From contig CP098528.1 of the NCBI GenBank assembly GCA_030440445.1, forward strand, positions 2,356,001 to 2,420,000: a stretch of 64,000 nt of DNA, written 5' to 3'. Below are positions 1 through 7,270 of this stretch, piece after piece. The DNA comes from Halomonas sp. KG2. Lineage in GTDB: Bacteria > Pseudomonadota > Gammaproteobacteria > Pseudomonadales > Halomonadaceae. Positions within the stretch are counted from its first letter, which is position 1. Each line of letters begins with the position of its first letter. Both the position numbers and the translations under genes were made by a program. The notes below the pieces were generated by a model that worked only from the letters and a program-made list of their open reading frames with translations, was not told the DNA's origin and did no database searches.

Positions 1-552
1 CACGCCTGCCACCGCATCAACGAACTCGTCGTAATGCTGTTTGAACTGGTACAGGTCGTTAGCGTTGGATAAGAAGAACAACTCAAAGATAAGGCCACCG
101 CCGCCACTCACGAACGCCAGCCGTTCGTGGTACCCAGCATCCTCGGGCTTGGCGCCACGGTTAGCGATGCCCAACAGGTCAGCGGTCACACGGCAGAGCT
201 GAGCACCCAGCGGCTTGTTATGAGCGCGGGATAACGTCTCAACACCCGTTGCACCAGGGCCTCCACCGTTGGTGTGAAACTCAATCGAAATGTCACAGCC
301 TTGAGCAATTCGAACAGCCTGGCGCAACGGCAGGTTTTCGCCGGGTTCACCGTCTAACACATGGCGTATACCCAGGCTAGCTAACCGCACGCTAACGTCA
401 TCGCGGAACAGCTGAACGATATCGGCCTCTTTATAGCCGTTGGCAACGATCCCCGGCACCGTGTCGCTATGCCCTGCTGAAAGCATCACTGTGTTGCGTT
501 GGGGTGGCCGTTGGGGCACCGCGTTAACGTGATCAATCCACCGCATGCCCAT
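1..552 (-). CDS. Phage N-acetylmuramoyl-L-alanine amidase, 3' end cut by window edge
   Basis: Peptidoglycan amidase of the Amidase_3 type, expected to cleave the bond between N-acetylmuramic acid and L-alanine during phage lysis. The 184 visible residues start MGMRWIDHVN behind an AGGAGGT ribosome site. Seen: an early His in SAGHSDT, then IEFHTNGG, whose Glu/His fit the family's zinc site, and a later LILELFFLSNANDLYQF segment typical of these enzymes. The reading frame is still open at base 1, so the C-terminus lies outside. It is the first gene downstream of the Q-like regulator and a terminator, as expected for a lysis gene under late control. Family call is firm; its role as the phage endolysin is inferred. 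Confidence 0.8.
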   Translation of the reverse strand, partial: MGMRWIDHVNAVPQRPPQRNTVMLSAGHSDTVPGIVANGYKEADIVQLFRDDVSVRLASLGIRHVLDGEPGENLPLRQAVRIAQGCDISIEFHTNGGGPGATGVETLSRAHNKPLGAQLCRVTADLLGIANRGAKPEDAGYHERLAFVSGGGGLIFELFFLSNANDLYQFKQHYDEFVDAVAGV

Positions 553-647
553 TGGCCTACCTCCTAAAATAAAATGCCCCGCACCGGATAACCGATACGA
601 GGCACCGCCCACCACGGACGGGAGCACTGGTTGTCTACTAGCGCCGA

Positions 648-676
648 ACAAAAAGCCCCAGCGGGTTGCTAGGGCT
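648..676 (-). terminator. Rho-independent terminator between Q-like gene and amidase
   Basis: Read on the minus strand, an AGCCC/GGGCT stem closes a roughly 13-base loop and is followed by TTTTTGTT. It lies downstream of the Q-like gene and upstream of the amidase, the place where a lambda-type antiterminator would act. The rest of the 553-815 gap shows no convincing ORF. Confidence 0.6.
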
Positions 677-815
677 TCGTGACTTAGGCGCATCTACTAG
701 ACAGTAGCTGAATGGTGGCCCTTGACTGCGGTGGCATCAAGCCGTTTTTAATGCCAAACGATAAATCCAATTACAGCGTTAGGCATGGTTGGGCAAGCAT
801 CGAAAAACTTAATGA

Positions 816-1193
816 TTAACGTCTTTTTGTTCGCTTACTACGGTTACGCAGCTGGGCTCTGATCTCGATGTGCAGCTTGTGGAGGCGATCGTAGTATGTG
901 CGCTCAGCAAGTCCGAGACGTGCCGCCTTCGCATCGTTGTAGCCATTCCACAGGTAATGCTCGTGGGCCAACACCTGAAGCTCATCGCTCAGACCGTTGA
1001 CGGACTGTTGGACTTCCCATGCAGCATCATCCATATCACCTAGGCCCATCAAATCCTTCGAGCCGCGAGGGCTGCTGGTGGGCATCACACCGCCAAATTC
1101 AGCAAGGCGGCCCAGCGGTGTGCATTGACGCATTCCCCGCCCTTTCAGCTGATCGGCCCAGTGGTGCAACAAATCGTCGATCTCTTTCAGCAT
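816..1193 (-). CDS. Q-like phage late antitermination protein
   Basis: A 125-residue basic protein that resembles the phage antitermination Q family in length and layout: an N-terminal helix (LLHHWADQL), a Gly/Pro-rich middle, then a sigma-region-4-like helix-turn-helix near residues 85-115 (KAARLGLAERTYYDRLHKL) and a very basic tail. In lambdoid phages Q binds near the late promoter and lets RNA polymerase read through terminators into lysis and structural genes. A terminator and then the amidase gene follow directly, which supports this role. Family assignment is from motif resemblance only; a generic small HTH regulator is the alternative. Confidence 0.6.
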   Translation of the reverse strand: MLKEIDDLLHHWADQLKGRGMRQCTPLGRLAEFGGVMPTSSPRGSKDLMGLGDMDDAAWEVQQSVNGLSDELQVLAHEHYLWNGYNDAKAARLGLAERTYYDRLHKLHIEIRAQLRNRSKRTKRR

Positions 1194-1237
1194 TGGTTTG
1201 CTCCTGTCTTCGGCCTGGTGGGTAGCCGTGGTTCTAC

Positions 1238-1450
1238 TTATCTGACTTGAGCCATCACATCAGCCTGATGCTGGATTGCCATCGCCTTAACCAAATCCCC
1301 TAACAATGCCGGGTTCTTTTCGAAGAAAGCCGGGTCTAGATGGCGATCCGCGATATCAATAGCGGCCACTAGGTACGCCTCAACCGCTTCAGCCGATTGC
1401 TTCTGGAGGGCTTGCCGCTCTAACTTATCTTGCCTATCGAGTTCATTCAT
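1238..1450 (-). CDS. Small phage protein, paralogue of the next gene upstream
   Basis: A 70-residue, mostly helical, charged protein of unknown function. Its core, EAYLVAAIDIADRHLD then FFEKNPALLGDLVKAMA, lines up with residues in the 96-residue protein encoded just upstream (TYLVDCSRYLDEHFG then YAEKHPELLAAMIRASA). The two genes therefore look like a tandem duplication. It sits between the Q-like gene and the repeat array, in the position of accessory early genes. Confidence 0.6.
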   Translation of the reverse strand: MNELDRQDKLERQALQKQSAEAVEAYLVAAIDIADRHLDPAFFEKNPALLGDLVKAMAIQHQADVMAQVR

Positions 1451-1471
1451 TATCTAACCCTTACCTTGTGC

Positions 1472-1762
1472 CTACTTGTTGAACGAGCCGATTGCAGCAA
1501 CGGCTTTATCGAGCGAATCAGAAACTTCATCTAGCGATTCCCGCAAAGCGACCTCTTGATCCTGCATAACGGAACAAACACAGGACGTATGAAAGTCTTG
1601 AGCGCTCGCCCGAATCATTGCCGCCAACAGCTCAGGGTGCTTCTCTGCATAGCCCTCGCCGAAATGCTCATCAAGGTAACGACTGCAATCGACTAGGTAG
1701 GTATAGGCCGTCTGTGGCGCCTGTCGCATAAGTGTATTGAAGTCAGCATCTATGGTTTGCAT
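1472..1762 (-). CDS. Small phage protein, paralogue of the following gene
   Basis: A 96-residue hypothetical protein. It shares a Y-L-V...D...H...EK-P-LL...A core with the neighbouring 70-residue protein and carries an extra C-terminal helical stretch (QDQEVALRESLDEVSDSLDKAV) that could form a coiled coil. Two cysteines (CVC) sit before that stretch. It starts right beside the repeat array at 1788, so a role in replication or in copy control is possible but not shown. Confidence 0.6.
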   Translation of the reverse strand: MQTIDADFNTLMRQAPQTAYTYLVDCSRYLDEHFGEGYAEKHPELLAAMIRASAQDFHTSCVCSVMQDQEVALRESLDEVSDSLDKAVAAIGSFNK

Positions 1763-1787
1763 GGAAAATCCTCTTCGTTTTTAAGGC

Positions 1788-2030
1788 TGTCACAGGTGTC
1801 ACAGGTATCTATTTAGACCTGTGACAGAAAAAGTTCTTTTAAAACAAAGATGTCACACTTGTCACAGGTGTCACACAAGGAAGTAAATATAAATGTGCGC
1901 GCCCGCGTGCGCGTATACGTGCGCGAAATACCTGTGACACCTGTGACACCTGTGACACGACTGAATCATAAGCACTTTTTATAATGCAGACCTGTGACAA
2001 TACTTGTGACACTCGCTTAAACCTGTGACA
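1788..2030. repeat. Array of twelve 9-bp CCTGTGACA-type repeats, candidate iteron origin
   Basis: The motif CCTGTGACA or its complement TGTCACAGG occurs near 1788, 1797, 1818, 1851, 1860, 1869, 1931, 1940, 1949, 1991, 2004 and 2022; most copies match all nine bases and all keep the TGTGACA core. Copies to the left are mainly in one orientation and copies to the right in the other. Clusters are spaced exactly 9 bp apart. Between the arms (about 1894-1925) is an alternating purine-pyrimidine GC-rich stretch containing CGTATACG. The array sits directly downstream of the helicase and primase genes. An iteron-type origin is the simplest reading; a multi-site operator is the alternative. Confidence 0.7.
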
Positions 2031-2038
2031 GATCATCG

Positions 2039-3478
2039 TTATTTCTCCACTTCTGGATCGGCACCTGGCCGCAAATAGGGACGAATGCGCTGGCCAGTCA
2101 ATGAGGAGCGCTGCTGTTTTTGCTTCAGCCAGCCAAGATGGCGCATGATATTGCCCACCCGTCTCTGCTCCTGCATGCCCTGGCGGCCTACATCAAGCCT
2201 GAGCGCGTTCTCCATCAGCTCTCGGGTGGTCACCTTGTTTATCGCCTCAGACCTTGCTTGGCCGCTTCGCCAAACTGGGTACGCATTGGCTTGCGCCCTC
2301 CCATCCAAGTAGTCGCAGATACGCTCCTCCCATGGATCTTCTAGGTATCGCTGATCCTGCTCCTGTTCAGCTTCCCCTTTTGGCACATCCCACCATTTAA
2401 AGCCATCTCGATATCGCTTAAATGCCTCTGCCCATAGCTGAACCCGCCATTGCTCGATATACCCCACATCAGCCTTACGGCAAGCCACAGGTAAAAAGCG
2501 CCGGGCACCGGTCGAATCAATCAAATATTCGGTAGCGTTGGTGGTGCCGATAAAGATGCATTGTCTAGGATGAGAGATTGGCCTAACCGCATAAGGCGGC
2601 CGGAACTTGTCGTCACGGCGCGTTATCGCCATCTTGACCATTGTAATGTTGGCCTTTGAAAACGACTGCAGCTCGCCGATCTCTACGGCCCATGCGCCTT
2701 GAATGGTCAGGAAGAAATCTTTGTTATCAGGCGCTTCAGATAACTCAACGTACCACTGCGCACCGAACAATTGCCGGATACACGTTGATTTACCCAACCC
2801 TTGCCCGCCCTCAAGAATTACCATTTCATCAACTTTGCAGCCAGGGTCAATAATGCGCGCTACTGCCGACACCAGCATTGCTTTTCCTAGGTGCGCCGTG
2901 TACTCAGTGGCATCCGAACCGAACACACTGGGCATCAGTCCCGTTAAACGATCAACGCCATCCCATGAGGGCAACTGCTCAAGAAAATTTCGCACGGGGT
3001 GATAGCGATACTCATCAGCCACTGTCATTGCCGCTTTGTCAGCCGTTGGCACATGCCCCATACCCATACCCATCTTTTGCTGCAACCAGACAAGCGCGTG
3101 ACCAGCATCAGCATCTCGCCAAGCACCGGCTTCGCCATTGGGGAAAGGCGGGGCTCTCAGCTTATCAACCTCACGCGTGAATTCATTAAAGGCTAACATT
3201 CCCTTCCAGTCTGGATGGTGTTTAAAAATCTCGTACGCATTAGATAACTCCGGCTTGATGGCTCCTTTTTCTGTAAAGCGCAAACGATCCATAAGATCGA
3301 CTGGATCGGCTTGTACCCCATCCTCAGGCTTGCGCCCCACAGGGAGTTCAACCTCGCCTGCCGCAAGGCTTTCGGTAGGGTATAGTGCGCTATCATTCGC
3401 CGCCTCAACAGCAGCAAACAGCTGCTGTCTCACGGCATCCAAGCCCTCAGCAACGTGCAGATCATTCCAATCGATCAT
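2039..3478 (-). CDS. VapE-type (virulence-associated protein E) phage replication ATPase/helicase
   Basis: A 479-residue protein with the PF05272-like P-loop core. Seen: Walker A in GGQGLGKST near residue 225, an acidic VEIGELQ segment that fits Walker B, the FIGTTNATEYL sensor-like motif, and the GARRFLPV segment typical of the family. These proteins act as phage or island replicative helicases, often beside a primase. Its start codon overlaps the stop of the primase gene (TAATG), so the two are translationally coupled. The C-terminal 80 residues are basic and could bind DNA. The candidate iteron array follows its stop codon within 10 bases. Confidence 0.85.
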   Translation of the reverse strand: MIDWNDLHVAEGLDAVRQQLFAAVEAANDSALYPTESLAAGEVELPVGRKPEDGVQADPVDLMDRLRFTEKGAIKPELSNAYEIFKHHPDWKGMLAFNEFTREVDKLRAPPFPNGEAGAWRDADAGHALVWLQQKMGMGMGHVPTADKAAMTVADEYRYHPVRNFLEQLPSWDGVDRLTGLMPSVFGSDATEYTAHLGKAMLVSAVARIIDPGCKVDEMVILEGGQGLGKSTCIRQLFGAQWYVELSEAPDNKDFFLTIQGAWAVEIGELQSFSKANITMVKMAITRRDDKFRPPYAVRPISHPRQCIFIGTTNATEYLIDSTGARRFLPVACRKADVGYIEQWRVQLWAEAFKRYRDGFKWWDVPKGEAEQEQDQRYLEDPWEERICDYLDGRAQANAYPVWRSGQARSEAINKVTTRELMENALRLDVGRQGMQEQRRVGNIMRHLGWLKQKQQRSSLTGQRIRPYLRPGADPEVEK

Positions 3479-4512
3479 TAAGCCGCCTCCCCTTTAAAGT
3501 GAGGGAAGACCGCCACAACGCGCATGGCTCGCGCCACTTCCTCGGCCTTCTTTCGACCGGGGTTGCCCTCCACCTCCGGATCATCATCACCGCATATCAC
3601 CACGCGCGCTTGCGAGTGCATTTGGCCCAGCAGTGGCACTACTCGACGCATGTTGCCAGCATTCATCGCCACCGCCACTGGCCAGCCAGTAGCCATGTGG
3701 ATACTAGCCGCCGTCGCGTAACCCTCAGCCACCGCAACTACTGGCGCATTGCTGGCATCGCCAATGCGGTGCCATGTACCCGACGTACGGCCATGCTTTG
3801 GAAAAAGCTTGGTACCTTTAGGCTTAATCACTTGAATCGATACCACGGTGCCGTTCACATCTCTTAACGGAACGACCACATCACCTACTTGAATCCGTAA
3901 AAAAGAAATATGGTCAGGCCGAGGGTTAGGCAGATGTTCAAAAAAACGCTTCACCTCACGACCAGGCCATACCTCAGCACGCATAGCCTCATTATCAATA
4001 CTAATCACCACTGAACATCGAGGAAACCAAACACCGAAAGCTCCTACTTGTTTGGTATCTAGATAGGGTGAGCTACCCTCTCGATGGCAATGCTGCTTGA
4101 TGAACTGCCGACAGGCGGCGGCAACAGCATCACGCATTGCATCCCGGCGCTTTTCGTCGGCTTCGATCTCAGCCTGTCGAGCCTTACGGCGCTCTTCCTG
4201 CTCAGCCTTCATCCGCTTACGATCGGCAGCGCTCATCTCCTTACGCTCACGCTTCCAGCCGTTCGCGGTTGCTAGCTTAATGATGGTACCCAAGCTCACA
4301 TGCCCTGGTTGCAGGCTACGCCATACACTCTTAGCATCCTTGGCGTTGTAGCTAGCACCACCTTGACTCCATTCATCCCAGGCAAAAAAGCCGTCATCAC
4401 CGTATTCGGTTTTGACGGCATTGCCGATATTGACCCAGGTTTCACGGTCATCTGCAGGGATATGAGTCAACGCCAAACGCAGCTCATCAAGAGTTAGAAG
4501 ATCACGCTGCAT
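3478..4512 (-). CDS. Phage primase with PriCT-2 and Toprim domains
   Basis: Synthesises primers for phage DNA replication, by family. The chosen start (MQRDLLTLDEL) has GGGGAGGT just upstream; an in-frame start nine codons earlier has none. Residues 1-80 look like a PriCT-2 domain (ALTHIPADDRETWVNIGNA, then AWDEWSQGG). A charged Arg/Glu-rich coiled linker follows around residues 85-130. The C-terminal half holds a Toprim fold: VAVAEGYATA with its acidic residue near 255 and VICGDDDPE near 305. No zinc-binding N-terminus is present, so this is a compact primase paired with the VapE-like helicase it overlaps. Confidence 0.8.
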   Translation of the reverse strand: MQRDLLTLDELRLALTHIPADDRETWVNIGNAVKTEYGDDGFFAWDEWSQGGASYNAKDAKSVWRSLQPGHVSLGTIIKLATANGWKRERKEMSAADRKRMKAEQEERRKARQAEIEADEKRRDAMRDAVAAACRQFIKQHCHREGSSPYLDTKQVGAFGVWFPRCSVVISIDNEAMRAEVWPGREVKRFFEHLPNPRPDHISFLRIQVGDVVVPLRDVNGTVVSIQVIKPKGTKLFPKHGRTSGTWHRIGDASNAPVVAVAEGYATAASIHMATGWPVAVAMNAGNMRRVVPLLGQMHSQARVVICGDDDPEVEGNPGRKKAEEVARAMRVVAVFPHFKGEAA

Positions 4513-4621
4513 GGAACACCTCCCCAGCAACGCAACCATTTAAGGGTGGGCACTCATAATGGTCATGAAGTAAGCTTTGAGTTGCGAACACCAAGCCCAC
4601 TACACAAACCAAGGAGTGCCC

Positions 4622-4741
4622 ATGACAACTGATCGTCGTGATCTGCCACAACCGGCATACACCCCGCCATATAATCCTGACCGTGGCAAAGCGCAGGTAC
4701 CCACCTCCAAGCGCCCGCCAGCCAAAGGTCCGGGGCAATAG
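4622..4741 (+). CDS. 39-residue proline-rich small protein of a + strand prophage cassette
   Basis: A short ORF with a good ribosome site (AAGGAG five bases before ATG). The peptide is Pro/Lys/Arg-rich (PQPAYTPPYNPDRGK) and ends in KGPGQ; no domain is recognised. It lies 21 bases ahead of the two-helix membrane protein gene on the same strand, while the surrounding prophage genes all run the other way. The pair is thus likely co-transcribed as a moron-type unit. Coding status rests on the ribosome site and context only. Confidence 0.5.
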   Translation: MTTDRRDLPQPAYTPPYNPDRGKAQVPTSKRPPAKGPGQ

Positions 4742-4762
4742 CAAAAAGCCCGAGGAGGCAAT

Positions 4763-5251
4763 ATGGATACAGAACAAAGCATTCCACGTACGCGCGACGA
4801 TATGGAATGGGAAATTAGATCGTCCATTTGCCTTCTCAGCCGCTACCGAAATCTCGCACGAAATGCCGACTTGGCATTGACACTTGTCACGCTGATTGGC
4901 CTTAGCAGTGCCGCAGGCTCTATTTTTAATGCGAGCCCCATCTTGGCCAGCGTGGCTGGCGTGCTGCTCACCATTACCACCATTCTGCAGATCGTTTATA
5001 AGCCCGCCGAGGCAAAAGTACACGCGGCGGTAAGTCGTAAAATGTACACGGAACTGTGGAGCCAAATGCGTCGACTCACTGATGAAGAGCTCGACGATAA
5101 GCTCATCAAGCTGCATGGCGAAGACATCGGTCTTATTGAAGGCCTTCGCCTGGTGGCTGAAATTGATACATCCCTTCAACTGAACCTCGATGACAGTGAC
5201 CAAGTGAAGCGGCTGACCCGGTGGAATAAATTCCTTCGCTTTTGTAGCTAA
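4763..5251 (+). CDS. Two-transmembrane-helix protein, SLATT-like, prophage accessory gene
   Basis: A 162-residue protein. A soluble N-terminus (about 40 residues) is followed by two adjacent hydrophobic helices (LALTLVTLIGLSSAAGSI and ILASVAGVLLTITTIL) and a charged helical C-terminal half. This layout resembles SLATT proteins, two-helix effectors known from conflict and CD-NTase-type systems, thought to act at the membrane. AGGAGG lies a few bases before the ATG. It is opposite in strand to its neighbours, which suggests independent expression in the lysogen. A superinfection-exclusion or defence function is inference; no sensor or nucleotide cyclase gene is visible nearby. Confidence 0.65.
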   Translation: MDTEQSIPRTRDDMEWEIRSSICLLSRYRNLARNADLALTLVTLIGLSSAAGSIFNASPILASVAGVLLTITTILQIVYKPAEAKVHAAVSRKMYTELWSQMRRLTDEELDDKLIKLHGEDIGLIEGLRLVAEIDTSLQLNLDDSDQVKRLTRWNKFLRFCS

Positions 5252-5253
5252 CA

Positions 5254-5460
5254 TCACCGCTTCTCCCTTCTTGTCTGGCAAGGTACACACGTAACCACAC
5301 CAGGCAGACGTTCACGGAGGGCGGCGGGGATCTCCTCGCCGCAGTCTTCGCACTCCGTAACCTCAGTTACGCCAGCAGGCACCGCCGCTTGCTGGCGAGC
5401 CTTCAGCGCCTGCTCAGTACGCCACTCGATGTAGTCGTTAGCGATATCGGCCTTATCCAT
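5254..5460 (-). CDS. TraR/DksA-type C4 zinc-finger protein
   Basis: A 68-residue protein with a CEDCGEEIP...CVPCQTRR finger, the C4 arrangement of the short phage and plasmid TraR/DksA proteins. TraR-like proteins bind the secondary channel of RNA polymerase and alter promoter choice. The start MDKADIANDY has GGGGAG close upstream, better than an in-frame start five codons earlier. The short acidic N-terminal helix matches TraR rather than full-length DksA. The gene overlaps the end of the CII-like gene by 8 bases, so it belongs to the early leftward operon. Confidence 0.8.
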   Translation of the reverse strand: MDKADIANDYIEWRTEQALKARQQAAVPAGVTEVTECEDCGEEIPAALRERLPGVVTCVPCQTRREKR

Positions 5461-5959
5461 GGTTCTCCCCATCAAACCGTTGAGCGCTCACTAGCAGCGC
5501 CTGCACCGCGCCAAACAACTGCCCTTTCAGCTTTTCCAGTTCGGCTTTCTCATGGTCGCGATAAACACCATCGCGGCGATGCTCACTGATACGCGTCAGC
5601 AGCTCAGACACTTGGCTAGATAGGTTCGCCACCGAGTTAAGCAACTGCTGCTCGCTGCAGTCGTTCGTCGCTTCCTGGTACTCAAACCAATGCGCCCTCG
5701 GCACTAAGGCCAGCAGCGAATCCAAAATGCGCGGGTCGCGGGTCGCTTCCAGCACATGCTCCAGATCGTCGATCGACAGTTTGTGGTTATCAGCGTTAGG
5801 GTTTAAACGATGCTGCAGCGTGGTCGCAGGCAGGCCGTAAATAGCCGCAATGGCTTTGCCGCCGCCGGGATAATCTCGCGCGGCGTGATACATCGATAAA
5901 TTGAGGGGCAGGATTTCGCGCTCAGCGCGCTCCCGCGAGGTGGGCCAGATCTTAGACAT
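5453..5959 (-). CDS. Phage CII-type regulatory protein (CP76 family)
   Basis: A 168-residue protein with the sequence pattern of the phage CII regulator family (PF06892, Phage_CP76): LNLSMYHAARDYPGGGKAIAAIYGLPATTLQHRLNP, a helix-turn-helix, followed by KLSIDDLEHVLEATRDPRILDSLLA. The C-terminal third is a heptad-like helix that could oligomerise. The start MSKIWPTSRE has GGGAG eight bases upstream; an upstream in-frame extension lacks a site. It is the second gene of the early leftward operon after the Cro-like gene, the usual place for a CII-type lysogeny regulator. Confidence 0.75.
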   Translation of the reverse strand: MSKIWPTSRERAEREILPLNLSMYHAARDYPGGGKAIAAIYGLPATTLQHRLNPNADNHKLSIDDLEHVLEATRDPRILDSLLALVPRAHWFEYQEATNDCSEQQLLNSVANLSSQVSELLTRISEHRRDGVYRDHEKAELEKLKGQLFGAVQALLVSAQRFDGENHG

Positions 5960-6149
5960 GGCATTACTCCCGTTCGCATGCCATGCGCAACAGCTCCTCA
6001 GTGGTGTATGATAGGAACTGTAGCGCAAGGGGCTTTATTGGTTTGCTCTCTTGCGTTGCGACAAGTCCAGCGAGGGATCAGTCTGTGGTGGGCAGACCCT
6101 CGTTGGCACCCGCTGGGTAAGTTGCTTTCGAGCAGCTTATCCAGCACCT

Positions 6150-6164
6150 CTAACCTTCGGTTAG
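6150..6164. promoter_or_regulatory. Palindrome CTAACC-TTC-GGTTAG at the end of the Cro-like gene
   Basis: A perfect 6-bp inverted repeat with a 3-base centre that overlaps the stop codon of the Cro-like gene. The core AACC/GGTT recurs in the palindromes at 6465-6477 and 7202-7214, so it may be a third repressor site. It could instead be a weak attenuator hairpin, but no T-tract follows on either strand. Confidence 0.4.
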
Positions 6165-6388
6165 GCGGCCTCTAATTCTTCCTTGCTAACACCGTAGTGC
6201 TGCAATACTTCTGACAGTGAAACAGAACCTTCACTGCCACGGGCCAGCGCACGCATAAATTTCAGTGAAGCACCTCGGCTGCCACTGATCACATGCGCCC
6301 TGAGGTACTTAGTGGATGTGCCAACCCGCTCTGCAAACTGCTCAAGTTGGGCTTCATCTTGCTGCTTAAGGTAATCACGAAGCTGCAT
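6161..6388 (-). CDS. Cro-like helix-turn-helix repressor
   Basis: A 75-residue protein with an HTH that fits YdaS/Cro-type phage regulators: LEQFAERVGTSTKYLRAHVISGSRGASLKFMRAL, then a short acidic tail. It is transcribed divergently from the S24 repressor gene, the classic immunity-region arrangement. It leads the leftward early operon (Cro-like, CII-like, TraR-like, and later replication genes). About 200 bases separate it from the next gene; that gap has no convincing ORF. Confidence 0.7.
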   Translation of the reverse strand: MQLRDYLKQQDEAQLEQFAERVGTSTKYLRAHVISGSRGASLKFMRALARGSEGSVSLSEVLQHYGVSKEELEAA

Positions 6389-6464
6389 AGCGTTATCTCC
6401 GATAAGTCATGGCATTAAGAATGACACCTAGAGATTATAAAAGCAACACCTTAATGGTTATCGC

Positions 6465-6495
6465 AACCTTTGAGGTTATGACTAAGAATAACCTC
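6465..6495. promoter_or_regulatory. Overlapping operator-like inverted repeats in the immunity region
   Basis: AACCT-TTG-AGGTT (6465-6477) overlaps GAGGTTA-N10-TAACCTC (6472-6495), both perfect. They lie between the divergent Cro-like and repressor genes, just before the preferred repressor start. The TAACCTC half site recurs at 7185. Binding by the repressor or Cro is inferred from position. Confidence 0.6.
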
Positions 6496-7164
6496 ATGAA
6501 TATACACGACTTGCGATTGAAGCTTCTTCACAAAGTGATGGAGCAGCGTCATATGAATCTGCAAAAATTATCTGACGCACTGGATAGACACCCCAGCCAG
6601 TGCAGCAGCTTTGCGGGCAAAAATCCCAGCAAGAATATTGGAGAACGACTTGCACGCCATATCGAAGAAAAGCTAAACCTCCCTGACAATTATCTTGATG
6701 ACGTAAGGAACCTCGTTTACGGCGTTAGAGATAGTCACGCAGAATACAATCCTGATGATGCCAGTGTGCTCCACCCCGTTGGGCATATGCTGCCTGTTAT
6801 TGGGATGGCCACAGCAGGCGCCCTCAAGGAGTCATTCGAGGAAGCTGACATCGAAGAATATGTACCCGCCCCAGGCAACTGCAGCAAAAATTCTTTCGTA
6901 TTGATACTGGACGGTGTATCAATGCTGCCCGATTTCCACCCAAGAGACCGCATTGTTATTGACCCTGATGCTGAATGGATATCTGGTGATGTGGTATATG
7001 CCCGCTGCACCCAGACTGATCGTGGAACATTTAAGGAAATACGCTATGAAGATGGCGACTACTACCTATGCGCAAAAAACCCAAAGTGGGAGCCTCAATA
7101 CATGAAGATGGGCGATACATGGGAAGTGGTTGGCAAGGGGCTTTACTTGGTCAAAAAGCTATAA
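6496..7164 (+). CDS. S24/LexA-type phage repressor (CI-like)
   Basis: Maintains lysogeny by repressing early promoters and is inactivated by RecA-stimulated self-cleavage, by family. From MNIHDLRLKLL the N-terminus carries an HTH (NLQKLSDALDRHPSQCSSFAG). The middle holds an Ala-Gly pair in GMATAGALKE, the likely cleavage site. The C-terminal S24 domain has the catalytic Ser in DGVSMLPDF and the likely catalytic Lys in GTFKEIRYEDGDYYL. Starts at 6409 and 6478 are also in frame, but 6409 leaves only 20 bases to the divergent gene, and the operator-like repeats end at 6495. Ribosome sites are weak for every choice. Confidence 0.85.
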   Translation: MNIHDLRLKLLHKVMEQRHMNLQKLSDALDRHPSQCSSFAGKNPSKNIGERLARHIEEKLNLPDNYLDDVRNLVYGVRDSHAEYNPDDASVLHPVGHMLPVIGMATAGALKESFEEADIEEYVPAPGNCSKNSFVLILDGVSMLPDFHPRDRIVIDPDAEWISGDVVYARCTQTDRGTFKEIRYEDGDYYLCAKNPKWEPQYMKMGDTWEVVGKGLYLVKKL

Positions 7165-7184
7165 TTCACTTCTGCCGGAAAATA

Positions 7185-7239
7185 TAACCTCTGAGATTAT
7201 TAACCTTAACGGTTGACAAATCCGTTTTGGTGTACAAAA
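7185..7239 (+). promoter_or_regulatory. Promoter and operator cluster for the rightward prophage operon
   Basis: A TAACCTC half site (7185-7191), AACC-N5-GGTT (7202-7214), TTGACA (7213-7218, a perfect -35) and TTTTG-GTGTA-CAAAA (7225-7239, palindromic) lie in a row upstream of the + strand operon. The likely -10 falls inside or just after the last palindrome. The layout suggests repressor control of the 7271-14532 operon. Confidence 0.55.
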
Positions 7240-7270
7240 CTCGTTGTCATATCCGCCCCACCAACGGAAT

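Noticed and set aside
1839..2036. 65-residue minus-strand ORF with SQVSQVSQV repeats
   Set aside because: The repeats are just translated copies of the 9-bp DNA array; no ribosome site and no protein-like composition.
5978..6175. 65-residue + strand ORF between the CII-like and Cro-like genes
   Set aside because: Its ATG lies in the reverse complement of the CII leader, no ribosome site, and its composition is not protein-like.
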